This document shows, one piece after another, positions 33,435 through 41,808 of a stretch of DNA of 64,000 nt. Made by a program: the position numbers and the translations under genes. How positions within the stretch are numbered: the stretch's first letter is position 1; each line of letters starts with the position of its first letter. The notes below the pieces were generated by a model, which saw only the letters and a program-made list of their open reading frames with translations, made no database searches and was not told the DNA's origin. This stretch comes from Syntrophosphaera sp035450685. GTDB taxonomy: Bacteria > Cloacimonadota > Cloacimonadia > Cloacimonadales > Cloacimonadaceae. Location of the stretch: positions 1 through 64,000 of the forward strand of contig DAOTNF010000008.1 of assembly GCA_035450685.1 (NCBI GenBank). The letters run 5' to 3'.

Positions 33435-36400
33435 ATGAAAAAAATCTTTCTGCTATTGCTTGTCTGCTTGTCGTTTATCTGCACTCATGCTTTGATAGTG
33501 GAAACAGGTTCGCTGCGCAATTTCCTATATGGAAGCGAGCCGAATGCCCAATATGACAACTGGATATCTCATCTGGCCGAGGGGGTAGCTAGTCCCAACT
33601 ACAACACCTACGCCCCTTACGATGTGCAAACCAATGGTTTTGGAAACTTTCGCATACCCAGTGCCACCGATGTAATCTATTGGGGCAATATGCTCGACCT
33701 CTTTGTGGCGGGCGACTATGATGGCGCCCAGGGTGTTCTGGATGCAAATACGGCTCCGTATCAGGTAGTTCAGTTCAACGATACGGACACAGGCCGCACC
33801 TACTATATGATCCGCGAAATCCCCAATATGAGCTATTATGATGACAACGGTACGCCGGACGAAAATGATGACGAGCTGGGAGCTTTTACCTACGGCTGGG
33901 GCCTGTTCATCTACAATCCGTCAGCCACCAGGCCGGTGATCATCACTGTGCCCCATCCCTGCGATGACTTCCCCACTCCAGCCTACGGCTTGGAAGCCAT
34001 GAACTTGTGGAACGCGGCCTATCTGATGATCAACGGAGCTGGCAGGGAAGTTAGGTGGACAAATATACCACCATATACCAACTCCAAATCTATTTCCGAC
34101 CCCACCCGCAACGCCGCCCATCCCTTCAACCAAGTCTATCGCAAGTTTGCGGACGCAGTAAGGGAGCATTATTCCTGGCGCGAGTTTTCGGCCCAGATGC
34201 ACTCCTACGACTGGAACCGGCATCAAGGCTATCCCAACGTGCAGATTTCAGCCGGAAACCCAAGAGCCTGCCCCAATCTGCCCATCCGCGATCTTTCCCT
34301 GCAAAAGAACGACTTGATCAACGCCGGCCGGCATCTGATGATACCCGAAAACACCGTGGGCATCCACGACGATGTCTTTCTGAACGACTTTTACAGCGTG
34401 AACTACAGCCTTTATGAATTTACTTTTGACGATGGAGAACATAACTATCCCGTGAACGACTATGTGGACCTGCCTGCCTATACCCAGAATCAGCAGATGA
34501 TCTACACCCAGACGGGAACCACCGATTATGACGTGTATGAGCCATTTTTCCACGCAGAAATGGACGAGCTGCCTAACTGTTATGAGGAAACGGAAAACAA
34601 CTACAAATGGTTCTATGGATGGGATGAAGGCGCAGGCGTCTGGGATATGGACAACCTCTTCACCAACTTTATGGCCTACTACCGGCGTGTGCTGGAAGAC
34701 ATGGAGCCGGTGCTGGTGGATATGTTTGCCATGAACGACAACCTGCCTCCCACCGATCCAGGGAACCTGCATGTGGTCAACCAGTCCCTCAACAGCATCA
34801 CCCTGGGCTGGGACCGCAGTTCCGCTTTCGATTTTGACAGCTATCAGATTCTCTATGCCACAGAACCGATAGGGGAAAGCAACTACCAGATCTTTGACCG
34901 CACAAACTCGGCGGTTTTGGCCTCGCAAGCCTGCCAGAGCGTGGCTGTGACGGGTTTGAACAATGCCAGCCAATACTATTTCAAATTGCGGGCCAAAGAC
35001 AAGAACGGCAATTTGTCGCAACTGACCAACGAGGTGAGCGCGATTCTGGCTCCAGCCAATATCACTTCATTCAGCGCCTTTGGCATGGATGACGAGGTCC
35101 GGCTCCACTGGGGCGTGAATGGCCAGACCAACAACAATGGCTTCTCGGTGTATCGCAAGATGGGGGAAGGGGACTTTGTGCTGGTGGATTCCTGGCAGAC
35201 CAATCCAGCCCTTTCCAACCCCACCGCCTATAACTTTGAATGGTGGGATAACGATGTGGATAACGGCGTCACCTACACCTACAAGGTGAGCTGCACCAAC
35301 CTGGCCAACCTTGAATTCTATTACAACTATCCTGCCAGCGCGGCTCCTATGCCCATCCACACACTCACTCTGAGCAACATGCAGGAGACTCTCACGGATA
35401 CGGTCAATTTCGGGGCCAACCCCTTCGCGTCTGATGCTCAGGATGTATATTGGGACGTCACCAAGGGCAATCCGAGCGCAGGGTTTGTGTGGGTAGCCTT
35501 CTGGGAACAGTATTGGGGCAACAATGGCACCCAGCTTCAGAGGGAGATCAAGGGTGGCTACGATCAGGACAGCGAGCTTAAATCCTGGGTTATGCGAGTA
35601 CGCTCCGACCAGACTGGAATCCTCAGTATTACAGCCAGTCCAAATTTTGACCGGGCGGAAAAGCTCTATCTGCAGGATGGCGGCACCTATCACGATCTGC
35701 TGTCCGGGCCATACCAGTTCACCAACACCAATGCCAATGTGCGCACCATGAACCTCCTCTGGGGCAACCTGCAACCCAAAGCCACCATCGGATGGCTGCC
35801 AAACAGCATCTATCAGGGCGGGAGCACCATCAACTTCAATTGGAGCTATCAATATCCCTTCCTGGTTGACCATGCTCAGCTCTCCATCATCAACGCCACA
35901 GACAGCCTGCTTGTCAATCCGCTCATTCCCGCCAACCAATATAGCTACAGTTTCTCCCTGCCTTCAAATATAAACGAGATGCAAGACTGCCGCCTGGCCC
36001 TGGATGTGGTGGCTGTGGATGGCATCCGCACCCGTTTCTGGTCCGATTATCGTTTTGCCCTGGTGCCTCAGATGTATTTTGCCATGCTGGATGGCGGCTG
36101 GAAAATGAGCTCCAATCCCTGGTTGAATACCGATCTAAGCATCAGCCAGGTGTTTGGCGCCGGTTCCCTGGGATATGTGGCTTCCCAAGGCGGAGATTGG
36201 ATGCAGAGCGATGATTTTGACTTTGGCACAGCCTATTGGGTGTGGAGCCCGGACATCAGCTTTTACAGCAGCACCAATCCGGTCCAATCCACCGAGATCA
36301 GCTTCCCACTTGTTCCGGGCTGGAACTTCATTCCCAACCCGCATCTCTGCACCTATGACATCGAGGATATCAGCTTCACGCTCAACGGATTGCAGTTCCG

Positions 36401-37325
36401 CTTCAGCGAAATGCTTTCGCACAAGCTGATCTCGCGCGCGATGTATGTGTTCGATGATGGAGTCTATGCTCCCGCCACCCGGGTGGAGCCTTTCCAGTCG
36501 CTGCTGATCAAGTATTACGGCGGAACGGGCGCCAATCCCCAGATCCGTTTCTATCCCTATAGCTCAGCGCCGGATATCACACCCCAGTCTCCGTTTTGGA
36601 GCCTGAAAACCACCATCTCCGAGGCAGACGGAGCGGTCACCCTGCTTCTGGGTGCAAGCCCGGCGGCAACCGATGATCTCGACTTCAAGCTCGATCTGCC
36701 AGCCGGCCCCCAGCCTCCTTTTGGCCTGGCCAGCGCATATTTCCCCACAACGCATCCCTCAGACCTGGAAGCCTCTCTGCAAAGCGATTTCCGCACGGAT
36801 TTCAGCGGCGAGGAACAACAGAAGGTTTGGAACTTCAATCTGAGCGTGAGCGACACAGATCCCCTGGAGTTCACTTTTGAGCCTTTCAATATCCCGGATG
36901 GATGGCAGGCCATGCTTTTCCTGGAAGGGACAAGCCACTTGGTGGGCAGCGCCGACAGCTTTGTCTGGCAGCCTCCCGCGCCCGGACTCTACCAGGGCTA
37001 CATCCGCGTGAGCAACTACGAACTGGGGGCTGACGATCCCCTCCACCCTCCTCTGGCAAACCTGCGTTCCTGGCCCAATCCCTTCAACCCGGATGTCAAC
37101 ATCGCTTTCGACCTTTCCCGTCCCGCCGCGGTCAAGGTTGAGGTCTTCAATATCCGCGGCCAGAAGGTGAAAACCCTGCTCGACCAGGAACTGTGCGGAG
37201 GTTCGCACCGGCTGGTCTGGAACGGCAAAAACGACGCCCAGCAAAGCGTGGCCAGCGGCGTCTATTTCACCAGGATCCAGACAGCCCGTAAAACCCGCAT
37301 CCTCAAGATGGTTCTTATGAAGTAG
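33435..37325 (+). CDS. Giant secreted FN3 protein with FGase-like N-terminal domain and C-terminal sorting domain
   Basis: A 1296-residue exported protein. A signal peptide (MKKIFLLLLVCLSFICTHA) is followed by an unassigned domain (about 20-420) with VIITVPHPCDDFPTPAYG, DPTRNAAHPFNQVYRKFADA and AQMHSYDWNRHQG, reminiscent of N-formylglutamate amidohydrolase-like hydrolases (His and Asp/Glu metal ligands). Two FN3 domains (about 435-535 and 540-640), further beta domains and a C-terminal FlgD/Por-like domain (SWPNPFNPDVNIAF ... ASGVYFTRI ... KMVLMK) follow. The C-terminus matches that of the Omp28-like protein at 3070-4962. The ATG at 33435 follows AAGGA by eight bases. The enzyme assignment is tentative; surface localisation is likely. 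Confidence 0.75.
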   Translation: MKKIFLLLLVCLSFICTHALIVETGSLRNFLYGSEPNAQYDNWISHLAEGVASPNYNTYAPYDVQTNGFGNFRIPSATDVIYWGNMLDLFVAGDYDGAQGVLDANTAPYQVVQFNDTDTGRTYYMIREIPNMSYYDDNGTPDENDDELGAFTYGWGLFIYNPSATRPVIITVPHPCDDFPTPAYGLEAMNLWNAAYLMINGAGREVRWTNIPPYTNSKSISDPTRNAAHPFNQVYRKFADAVREHYSWREFSAQMHSYDWNRHQGYPNVQISAGNPRACPNLPIRDLSLQKNDLINAGRHLMIPENTVGIHDDVFLNDFYSVNYSLYEFTFDDGEHNYPVNDYVDLPAYTQNQQMIYTQTGTTDYDVYEPFFHAEMDELPNCYEETENNYKWFYGWDEGAGVWDMDNLFTNFMAYYRRVLEDMEPVLVDMFAMNDNLPPTDPGNLHVVNQSLNSITLGWDRSSAFDFDSYQILYATEPIGESNYQIFDRTNSAVLASQACQSVAVTGLNNASQYYFKLRAKDKNGNLSQLTNEVSAILAPANITSFSAFGMDDEVRLHWGVNGQTNNNGFSVYRKMGEGDFVLVDSWQTNPALSNPTAYNFEWWDNDVDNGVTYTYKVSCTNLANLEFYYNYPASAAPMPIHTLTLSNMQETLTDTVNFGANPFASDAQDVYWDVTKGNPSAGFVWVAFWEQYWGNNGTQLQREIKGGYDQDSELKSWVMRVRSDQTGILSITASPNFDRAEKLYLQDGGTYHDLLSGPYQFTNTNANVRTMNLLWGNLQPKATIGWLPNSIYQGGSTINFNWSYQYPFLVDHAQLSIINATDSLLVNPLIPANQYSYSFSLPSNINEMQDCRLALDVVAVDGIRTRFWSDYRFALVPQMYFAMLDGGWKMSSNPWLNTDLSISQVFGAGSLGYVASQGGDWMQSDDFDFGTAYWVWSPDISFYSSTNPVQSTEISFPLVPGWNFIPNPHLCTYDIEDISFTLNGLQFRFSEMLSHKLISRAMYVFDDGVYAPATRVEPFQSLLIKYYGGTGANPQIRFYPYSSAPDITPQSPFWSLKTTISEADGAVTLLLGASPAATDDLDFKLDLPAGPQPPFGLASAYFPTTHPSDLEASLQSDFRTDFSGEEQQKVWNFNLSVSDTDPLEFTFEPFNIPDGWQAMLFLEGTSHLVGSADSFVWQPPAPGLYQGYIRVSNYELGADDPLHPPLANLRSWPNPFNPDVNIAFDLSRPAAVKVEVFNIRGQKVKTLLDQELCGGSHRLVWNGKNDAQQSVASGVYFTRIQTARKTRILKMVLMK

Positions 37326-37374
37326 CCTTTGCCAGACTGAATTGTTAGTATCGGGGGCGGTTCCTTGCGAGCTG

Positions 37375-37692
37375 CCCCCATACTTTGATCGCTGATTGAT
37401 CACTGACTGAACGCTGAGTAATCGCTGGACAGGATATCGCCTGGACATCAATGAGCGGTCAACGGGACATGAAGACAGGAGGGAGTCAGAGGGCTTCTAA
37501 TATTTGCTTCATAGAAAATATATCGCTTGCCTTTACGATATTCCTTCATAGCGCCCTCCTTCGCTGCTACTGGCTTTGGAGCCATCAACCTTAGGTCATC
37601 CTTATAAATTATAAGGATGACCCAAGGAAGACCAAGGCCGGAGAGGGTGATGCAAATGAGGCTCACCCCCTCATATTATATAGGTGCTACGA
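37375..37692 (-). repeat. Dispersed intergenic repeat, copy 4 (most complete)
   Basis: The most complete copy, about 318 bp. Read on the minus strand: TCGTAGCACCTATATAATAT, CCTCATTTGCATCACC, a central inverted repeat (17-bp arms 37591-37607 and 37609-37625, one change), GCGAAGGAGGGCGCTATGAA, a weakly conserved segment, CTCCCTCCTGTCTTCATGTC and three 11-bp units (37385-37395, 37396-37406, 37407-37417; plus-strand TTGATCGCTGA, TTGATCACTGA, CTGAACGCTGA). It fills the gap between the FN3 gene and the convergent barrel gene. A hairpin GGGGGC/GCCCCC (37353-37379) abuts its right end. Confidence 0.88.
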
Positions 37693-37744
37693 TCAGAACT
37701 TGGAAAGGTGAATTGGTGGACAGGTTATTCTCTGAATCGGAAAC

Positions 37745-38857
37745 TTAAAAAGAGGCTTTCAGCGTGGTTCCGAAGAGGTAATTCTTGAAATCGTAGTCCT
37801 TATGGGCTCCATAAGCTCCGTAGATGGCCAAATCGAGGCTTTCCGGAATCAGGCTGACTTCCAGGCCGCAGTTCACTTCTGAGCCCGTATCCAATATCAA
37901 ACCGGCCGCTCCAAAGAGGCTGACCTTGTCATTCAGTCTCGCTTTGACGGACGCAACGGAGCCTAAATACATGTCTTCGTTGATGGTTTGTCCCCAATAC
38001 CAGTCGATGGCATCATTGCCGATATAGCCGTCAAAATGCTCGCCAATGCCGAAGATATAGAGGCCGTTCATATAATAGGGAGAGATGGAGTAATTCAGTT
38101 CCTGGCCTTCAGTGGAGTAGTAGAGGACGTCCACCGCAAATTCGACCGGTTCGAGGGTCACGGTTCCCTTGACGGCCGCGCCGAAATCAAAATCGCTGTC
38201 ATCGTCCATGCTGGTGAAATCAACTATGCCGGTGAGGTCAACGGACAGGGGCGCAAAATCAAGATTGAGGTAGGGCAGCAGGGTCAGATAGTTCCCTCCG
38301 GCGTCATTATCCAGAGTGAAGAAGGCCTGCAAGCCAAGCGGGAGGGGCTTTTCAGTCTGCATGCTCAACAGGAAGGTGTTCACATCGTTACCTTTGTAGC
38401 GGTTGCCTTCGAACTGCATGATCCAGCCCAGATCGGTCTCAAAGCCCAGCAGATCGTCGTGAGAGAGCATGATTCCGCTAAAGGAGTCGTCGATCATAAG
38501 GCTGCGGTGGTCTGCCCAGTATTGTTGGCCAATTTTGAGATTGGACTTGATGGCGTCGATGCGGTAATCGATGTAGAGTTCATAGGCTCTGACAGGGATT
38601 CCGGCTGCAATTCCTCCGCCGTTGTTGCCACCCCACACCACATCTCCGAACTGCAGGTTGACACGCAGTTGGAGTTCATCGGTGAGGTCGCTGTTCATAC
38701 CCAACAGCAGCTTGTTGTCCACATGGTTGCCCCGTGAGTCGTTGTCGTCGTTGTAGATGGCCGCGCGGGTACGGTTTTCGCCGTCGAAGCTGAAATCCAC
38801 TCCCAACAGCACGTTGAAGGCCGCGAGAGTGAGCAGGATTAGGATGAGTTTTCTCAT
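37745..38857 (-). CDS. Porin-like outer-membrane beta-barrel protein
   Basis: A 370-residue protein with a signal peptide (MRKLILILLTLAAFNVLLG, mature from about VDFSFDGENRTRAAIYNDD) and barrel-type alternating strands to a terminal Phe (LFGTTLKASF). The opening FSFDGENRTRAAIYND and the regular strand-turn pattern resemble alginate-export/porin-like barrels, but no family is claimed. RBS GGAG lies just upstream. Likely a general or substrate-specific diffusion channel. Confidence 0.8.
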   Translation of the reverse strand: MRKLILILLTLAAFNVLLGVDFSFDGENRTRAAIYNDDNDSRGNHVDNKLLLGMNSDLTDELQLRVNLQFGDVVWGGNNGGGIAAGIPVRAYELYIDYRIDAIKSNLKIGQQYWADHRSLMIDDSFSGIMLSHDDLLGFETDLGWIMQFEGNRYKGNDVNTFLLSMQTEKPLPLGLQAFFTLDNDAGGNYLTLLPYLNLDFAPLSVDLTGIVDFTSMDDDSDFDFGAAVKGTVTLEPVEFAVDVLYYSTEGQELNYSISPYYMNGLYIFGIGEHFDGYIGNDAIDWYWGQTINEDMYLGSVASVKARLNDKVSLFGAAGLILDTGSEVNCGLEVSLIPESLDLAIYGAYGAHKDYDFKNYLFGTTLKASF

Positions 38858-38925
38858 GTGGTTCTCCTGTGTGTATATTTTTACACAGACAATATAATGC
38901 GTTTAAGGGCAAAACAAAGAGAAGC

Positions 38926-39531
38926 TTATTTCTGGCAGTATTCGCTGATTGGACTGAAGCTGAAACGGTGGAGCGGGCAGGGTCCGTGCTCACGGATGGC
39001 TTGCAGATGATGCTGGGTGCCATATCCTTTGTGGCGGTCGAAGCCATAATTGGGATGGAGCAGATGGAGGCTGTCCATCAGGCGGTCGCGGTGAACCTTG
39101 GCCAAAATCGAAGCGGCCGCCACGCAGGCTTGCAAAGCATCGCCCCCAATCACGCAGAGATGAGGGCAGGGGAGGGTTGAAGGGGCTTTGTTGCCATCGA
39201 CAAGGGCCAGATCCGTGGGTTGGGCAATGGCGCAGACAGCCTGGCGCATTCCTTCCAGTGTGGCTTGCAGGATGTTGTGGGTGTCGATGTAGCGGTTGTC
39301 GATCTCCACGATCTTCCAGGCGAGGGCGCTGGCGATGATCTGGTCATAGAGCTTTTCGCGCCTGGCGGGGCTTAGCTTTTTGCTGTCGTCGATACCCTCG
39401 ATGGGCAGGCTGTAATCCAACTTGACGGAGGCGATCACCACCGGCCCGGCCAGTGCTCCCCGGCCAGCTTCATCAACCCCGATCAGAGAGGCTCCCCCCA
39501 ATTCCAGGTCGTGCCGGTAGAACTCTGTCAT
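38926..39531 (-). CDS. rnhB: Ribonuclease HII
   Basis: A 201-residue endonuclease that removes RNA from RNA-DNA hybrids and single ribonucleotides from DNA. The family signature GVDEAGRGALAGPVV carries the DE pair; DDSKKLSPARRE, DGNKAP and ASILAKVHRDRLM follow. ATG at 39531 overlaps the stop of the methyltransferase gene by one base (TGATG); a TTG one codon upstream is not needed. It is the last gene of the rnhB/methyltransferase/pyrE/dppA-like/psuG cluster. Confidence 0.96.
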   Translation of the reverse strand: MTEFYRHDLELGGASLIGVDEAGRGALAGPVVIASVKLDYSLPIEGIDDSKKLSPARREKLYDQIIASALAWKIVEIDNRYIDTHNILQATLEGMRQAVCAIAQPTDLALVDGNKAPSTLPCPHLCVIGGDALQACVAAASILAKVHRDRLMDSLHLLHPNYGFDRHKGYGTQHHLQAIREHGPCPLHRFSFSPISEYCQK

Positions 39532-41000
39532 CAATCCTTTTGAAGCACGTAGAAGAGGCGGGCGTATCGCATGTCGATGGGGCCGTTGCGCCGGGAAAGG
39601 AGGTTGTTGCGGTTTTCTGGGGAAAACACTCCGCGCAGCCTGAGGGAAGAACTGTCGATGAGCTCCACCAGTTCGCGGGAGCTATAGACCCGCTGCTGAT
39701 GCCTCTCTTCAAAGCGGGAGAAGAGGTTACCGTTCTTGCGGAAGAGGGTGAGGTGGGTGAGTTGCATCCTGGAAAGACTCTCATAATCTGAAGCGTGGAT
39801 GATGTAGCCGTCCTCAACCTTGGTGTAGGCCACGCTTTCGTTGAAGTTTTGCAAGCTGTTCATGAGGGTGGAGATGTCGAAGATGAAGATTCCGCCGGGA
39901 CGCAGAGCGGCAGAGCAGTTGTCGAGCAAGGTCTTGATCTCCGCCTTGCGCGCCAGGTAGTTGATACTGTCAAAAAGGCAAAAGATCAGGTCGTAATTAC
40001 GTTCTGGGATTGGATCGGTGAGCGAGGCCAGATAGAGATTCGGTTTACAGGGCTTGGCGTCAGCAACGTGGAGCATGTGGGGCGAGCTGTCGCAGGCATC
40101 CACCTCCAAACCTCTACAAACCAGGATCTCAGATGCTTTGGCAGTTCCGCAGGCGAGTTCCAAAACCCTTTTCAAAGAGCCTTTGGCAAAACAGCGATAC
40201 CAGACCAGCATCATGTTCAGCCATTGTTCGTAGTTCACGTGGAACATGTAGGCATCGTAATACTTGGCAAAAAACGAATAGGAACGGGGTGCAGACAGGT
40301 ATGCCTGGCCAGATTCCGGGAAAATATGCTTGGGATCCATGGTCTGAGCGGCCAGGAGGCGGTTGAGGCTGTCTTCAAAATCAGGATTTTCGCAGTCTAT
40401 GCCCAGATCGAGGCAAAAGCGGTCTTCCCAGGGGTGCAGGACAAGGCAGTTGGCGTGCTCTTCTTTGAGGATCAGCGAACACAGCTCTCCATTTTGGGTA
40501 AGCAACAGGGAGGGAGGCTGAGCTGTCTGCCAGGATTGGTAACTCGGCATGATCCTGACTCCGGAAAGAGGTGCCAGACGGACGGTTTCGCTTTCCAAAA
40601 CGCAAAGGGCGGCTTTATCCTGAAAGCGGGAGATCTCTGCGGGCAGGGAATCCTGGCCCACCCGGGAAAGATTGATCACAGCCCGCCTGCCGAGGACCAG
40701 GATGTCGATTTCCTGTTCCTGCCGACACGAAGTCCAAATATGATAAGAAACGGCGCCAGCGAAAACGAGCAGGGATATCTTGTGTTTGGCGAGGCAGGCC
40801 CTGGCGTTTTCCACCTGCTCCCGTTCATTGCCAGGGAGGGGGTGATAGCTGAGAAAGCCAGCCTGTTTTTCCGGTGGGGTTCCTGAGCCTGGATAGAGGT
40901 GGTGAAAGACCAGTCCTACCGGATAGGGGAAGAACTTCCAGAGCTGCAGCAACTGAACGTGTTCGCTCTCGGTGAGGGCGATGACGGCGATGTGTCTCAA
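39531..41000 (-). CDS. Two-domain protein: unknown N-terminal half plus SAM methyltransferase
   Basis: A 489-residue cytoplasmic protein. The C-terminal half (about 225-489) is a class I methyltransferase: SFFAKYYDAYM, VLELACGTAKASEIL (SAM Gly motif), DLIFCLFDSINYL and LRPGGIFIFDIST. The N-terminal about 220 residues match nothing I recognise. The only start near the end of pyrE is TTG at 41000, in the same frame as pyrE and separated from it by TGA CCC only, without a clear ribosome binding site, so translation depends on coupling or reinitiation. Substrate is unknown. Confidence 0.75.
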   Translation of the reverse strand: MRHIAVIALTESEHVQLLQLWKFFPYPVGLVFHHLYPGSGTPPEKQAGFLSYHPLPGNEREQVENARACLAKHKISLLVFAGAVSYHIWTSCRQEQEIDILVLGRRAVINLSRVGQDSLPAEISRFQDKAALCVLESETVRLAPLSGVRIMPSYQSWQTAQPPSLLLTQNGELCSLILKEEHANCLVLHPWEDRFCLDLGIDCENPDFEDSLNRLLAAQTMDPKHIFPESGQAYLSAPRSYSFFAKYYDAYMFHVNYEQWLNMMLVWYRCFAKGSLKRVLELACGTAKASEILVCRGLEVDACDSSPHMLHVADAKPCKPNLYLASLTDPIPERNYDLIFCLFDSINYLARKAEIKTLLDNCSAALRPGGIFIFDISTLMNSLQNFNESVAYTKVEDGYIIHASDYESLSRMQLTHLTLFRKNGNLFSRFEERHQQRVYSSRELVELIDSSSLRLRGVFSPENRNNLLSRRNGPIDMRYARLFYVLQKD

Positions 41001-41003
41001 GGG

Positions 41004-41795
41004 TCAGATCTTTTTGTCGCTTGATCCGGGTTTGGAAAGGACAATACCTTCGCGGCAGAGTTCGCAATCCTCGGCTTCCCAAGCGGGGATATCCAGTTCC
41101 AGAAGTTTCAGGAAAGGACAGCCAAAATCAACTTTTCCACCGCCGCGGTCCACAATGGCGGCCACAGCCACCACTTCGATTCCATTGTCCTCGAGACAGG
41201 CGATCACCTCCTTCACCGAACCGCCGGTGGTGAGGATATCTTCCACGATCACAGCCTTCTTTACCTGGCTCAGGTCAAATCCTTTGCGGATGGTCATTTT
41301 TTCGTCTTTGCGCTGGGTGAAGACGAAATTGGCTTCGTTGATCCTGGCAACCTCAAAAGCCAGAACGATGCCTCCATAGGCGGGGCCGACCACAGTGTCG
41401 TAATCCAGGGGTTCCAGCAGTTCTGCCAGCAGTTCGCAGATGCGCAGGGTGGCGGCGGGGTTCTGGAACAGGCGGATCTTTTCGATATACATGTTGCTGT
41501 GTTTGCCCGAGGTGAGCTGAAAGTGGCCTTCCAAAATCGCTTGTTCCGCCACCAGGATGTCTCTGATCTCAGATGAGCTGCGCTGACCGGACAGAATCTC
41601 CCGGGCCAGAATTTCATCCTCCGATGAGACTTGCAGTTCGATATAGAACCGTTCAGGGGCGATACCAGGCACCATGGAGTAGGTGATGGCGTTTTTCAGC
41701 CAGGCGTTGATGCCGTTGTCTTCCAAAAGGGCTTTGGCGAGGTCTGCTTCAAAGTTGTCGTCAAATTGGGCTATGGTGACCAGTGTTGTTTCCAT
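41004..41795 (-). CDS. pyrE: Orotate phosphoribosyltransferase with an N-terminal DUF2007 domain
   Basis: A 263-residue protein. Residues about 1-72 (LVTIAQFDDNFEADLAKALL...) form a DUF2007-type domain (putative signal-transducing protein, GlnB-like fold). Residues about 75-263 form orotate phosphoribosyltransferase (LTSGKHSNMYIEK, VVGPAYGGIVLA, FTQRKDEK and the PRPP loop VIVEDILTTGGS), which makes OMP from orotate and PRPP. A standalone PyrE is about 190-215 residues, so this is a true fusion. The ATG at 41795 has GGAGG seven bases upstream. The DUF2007 part could be regulatory. Confidence 0.9.
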   Translation of the reverse strand: METTLVTIAQFDDNFEADLAKALLEDNGINAWLKNAITYSMVPGIAPERFYIELQVSSEDEILAREILSGQRSSSEIRDILVAEQAILEGHFQLTSGKHSNMYIEKIRLFQNPAATLRICELLAELLEPLDYDTVVGPAYGGIVLAFEVARINEANFVFTQRKDEKMTIRKGFDLSQVKKAVIVEDILTTGGSVKEVIACLEDNGIEVVAVAAIVDRGGGKVDFGCPFLKLLELDIPAWEAEDCELCREGIVLSKPGSSDKKI

Positions 41796-41808
41796 CTTCC
41801 TTCCTCCT

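Noticed and set aside
40381..40886. Plus-strand frame across the methyltransferase gene (39795-40886)
   Set aside because: It is antisense to a coupled gene with clear SAM-binding motifs.
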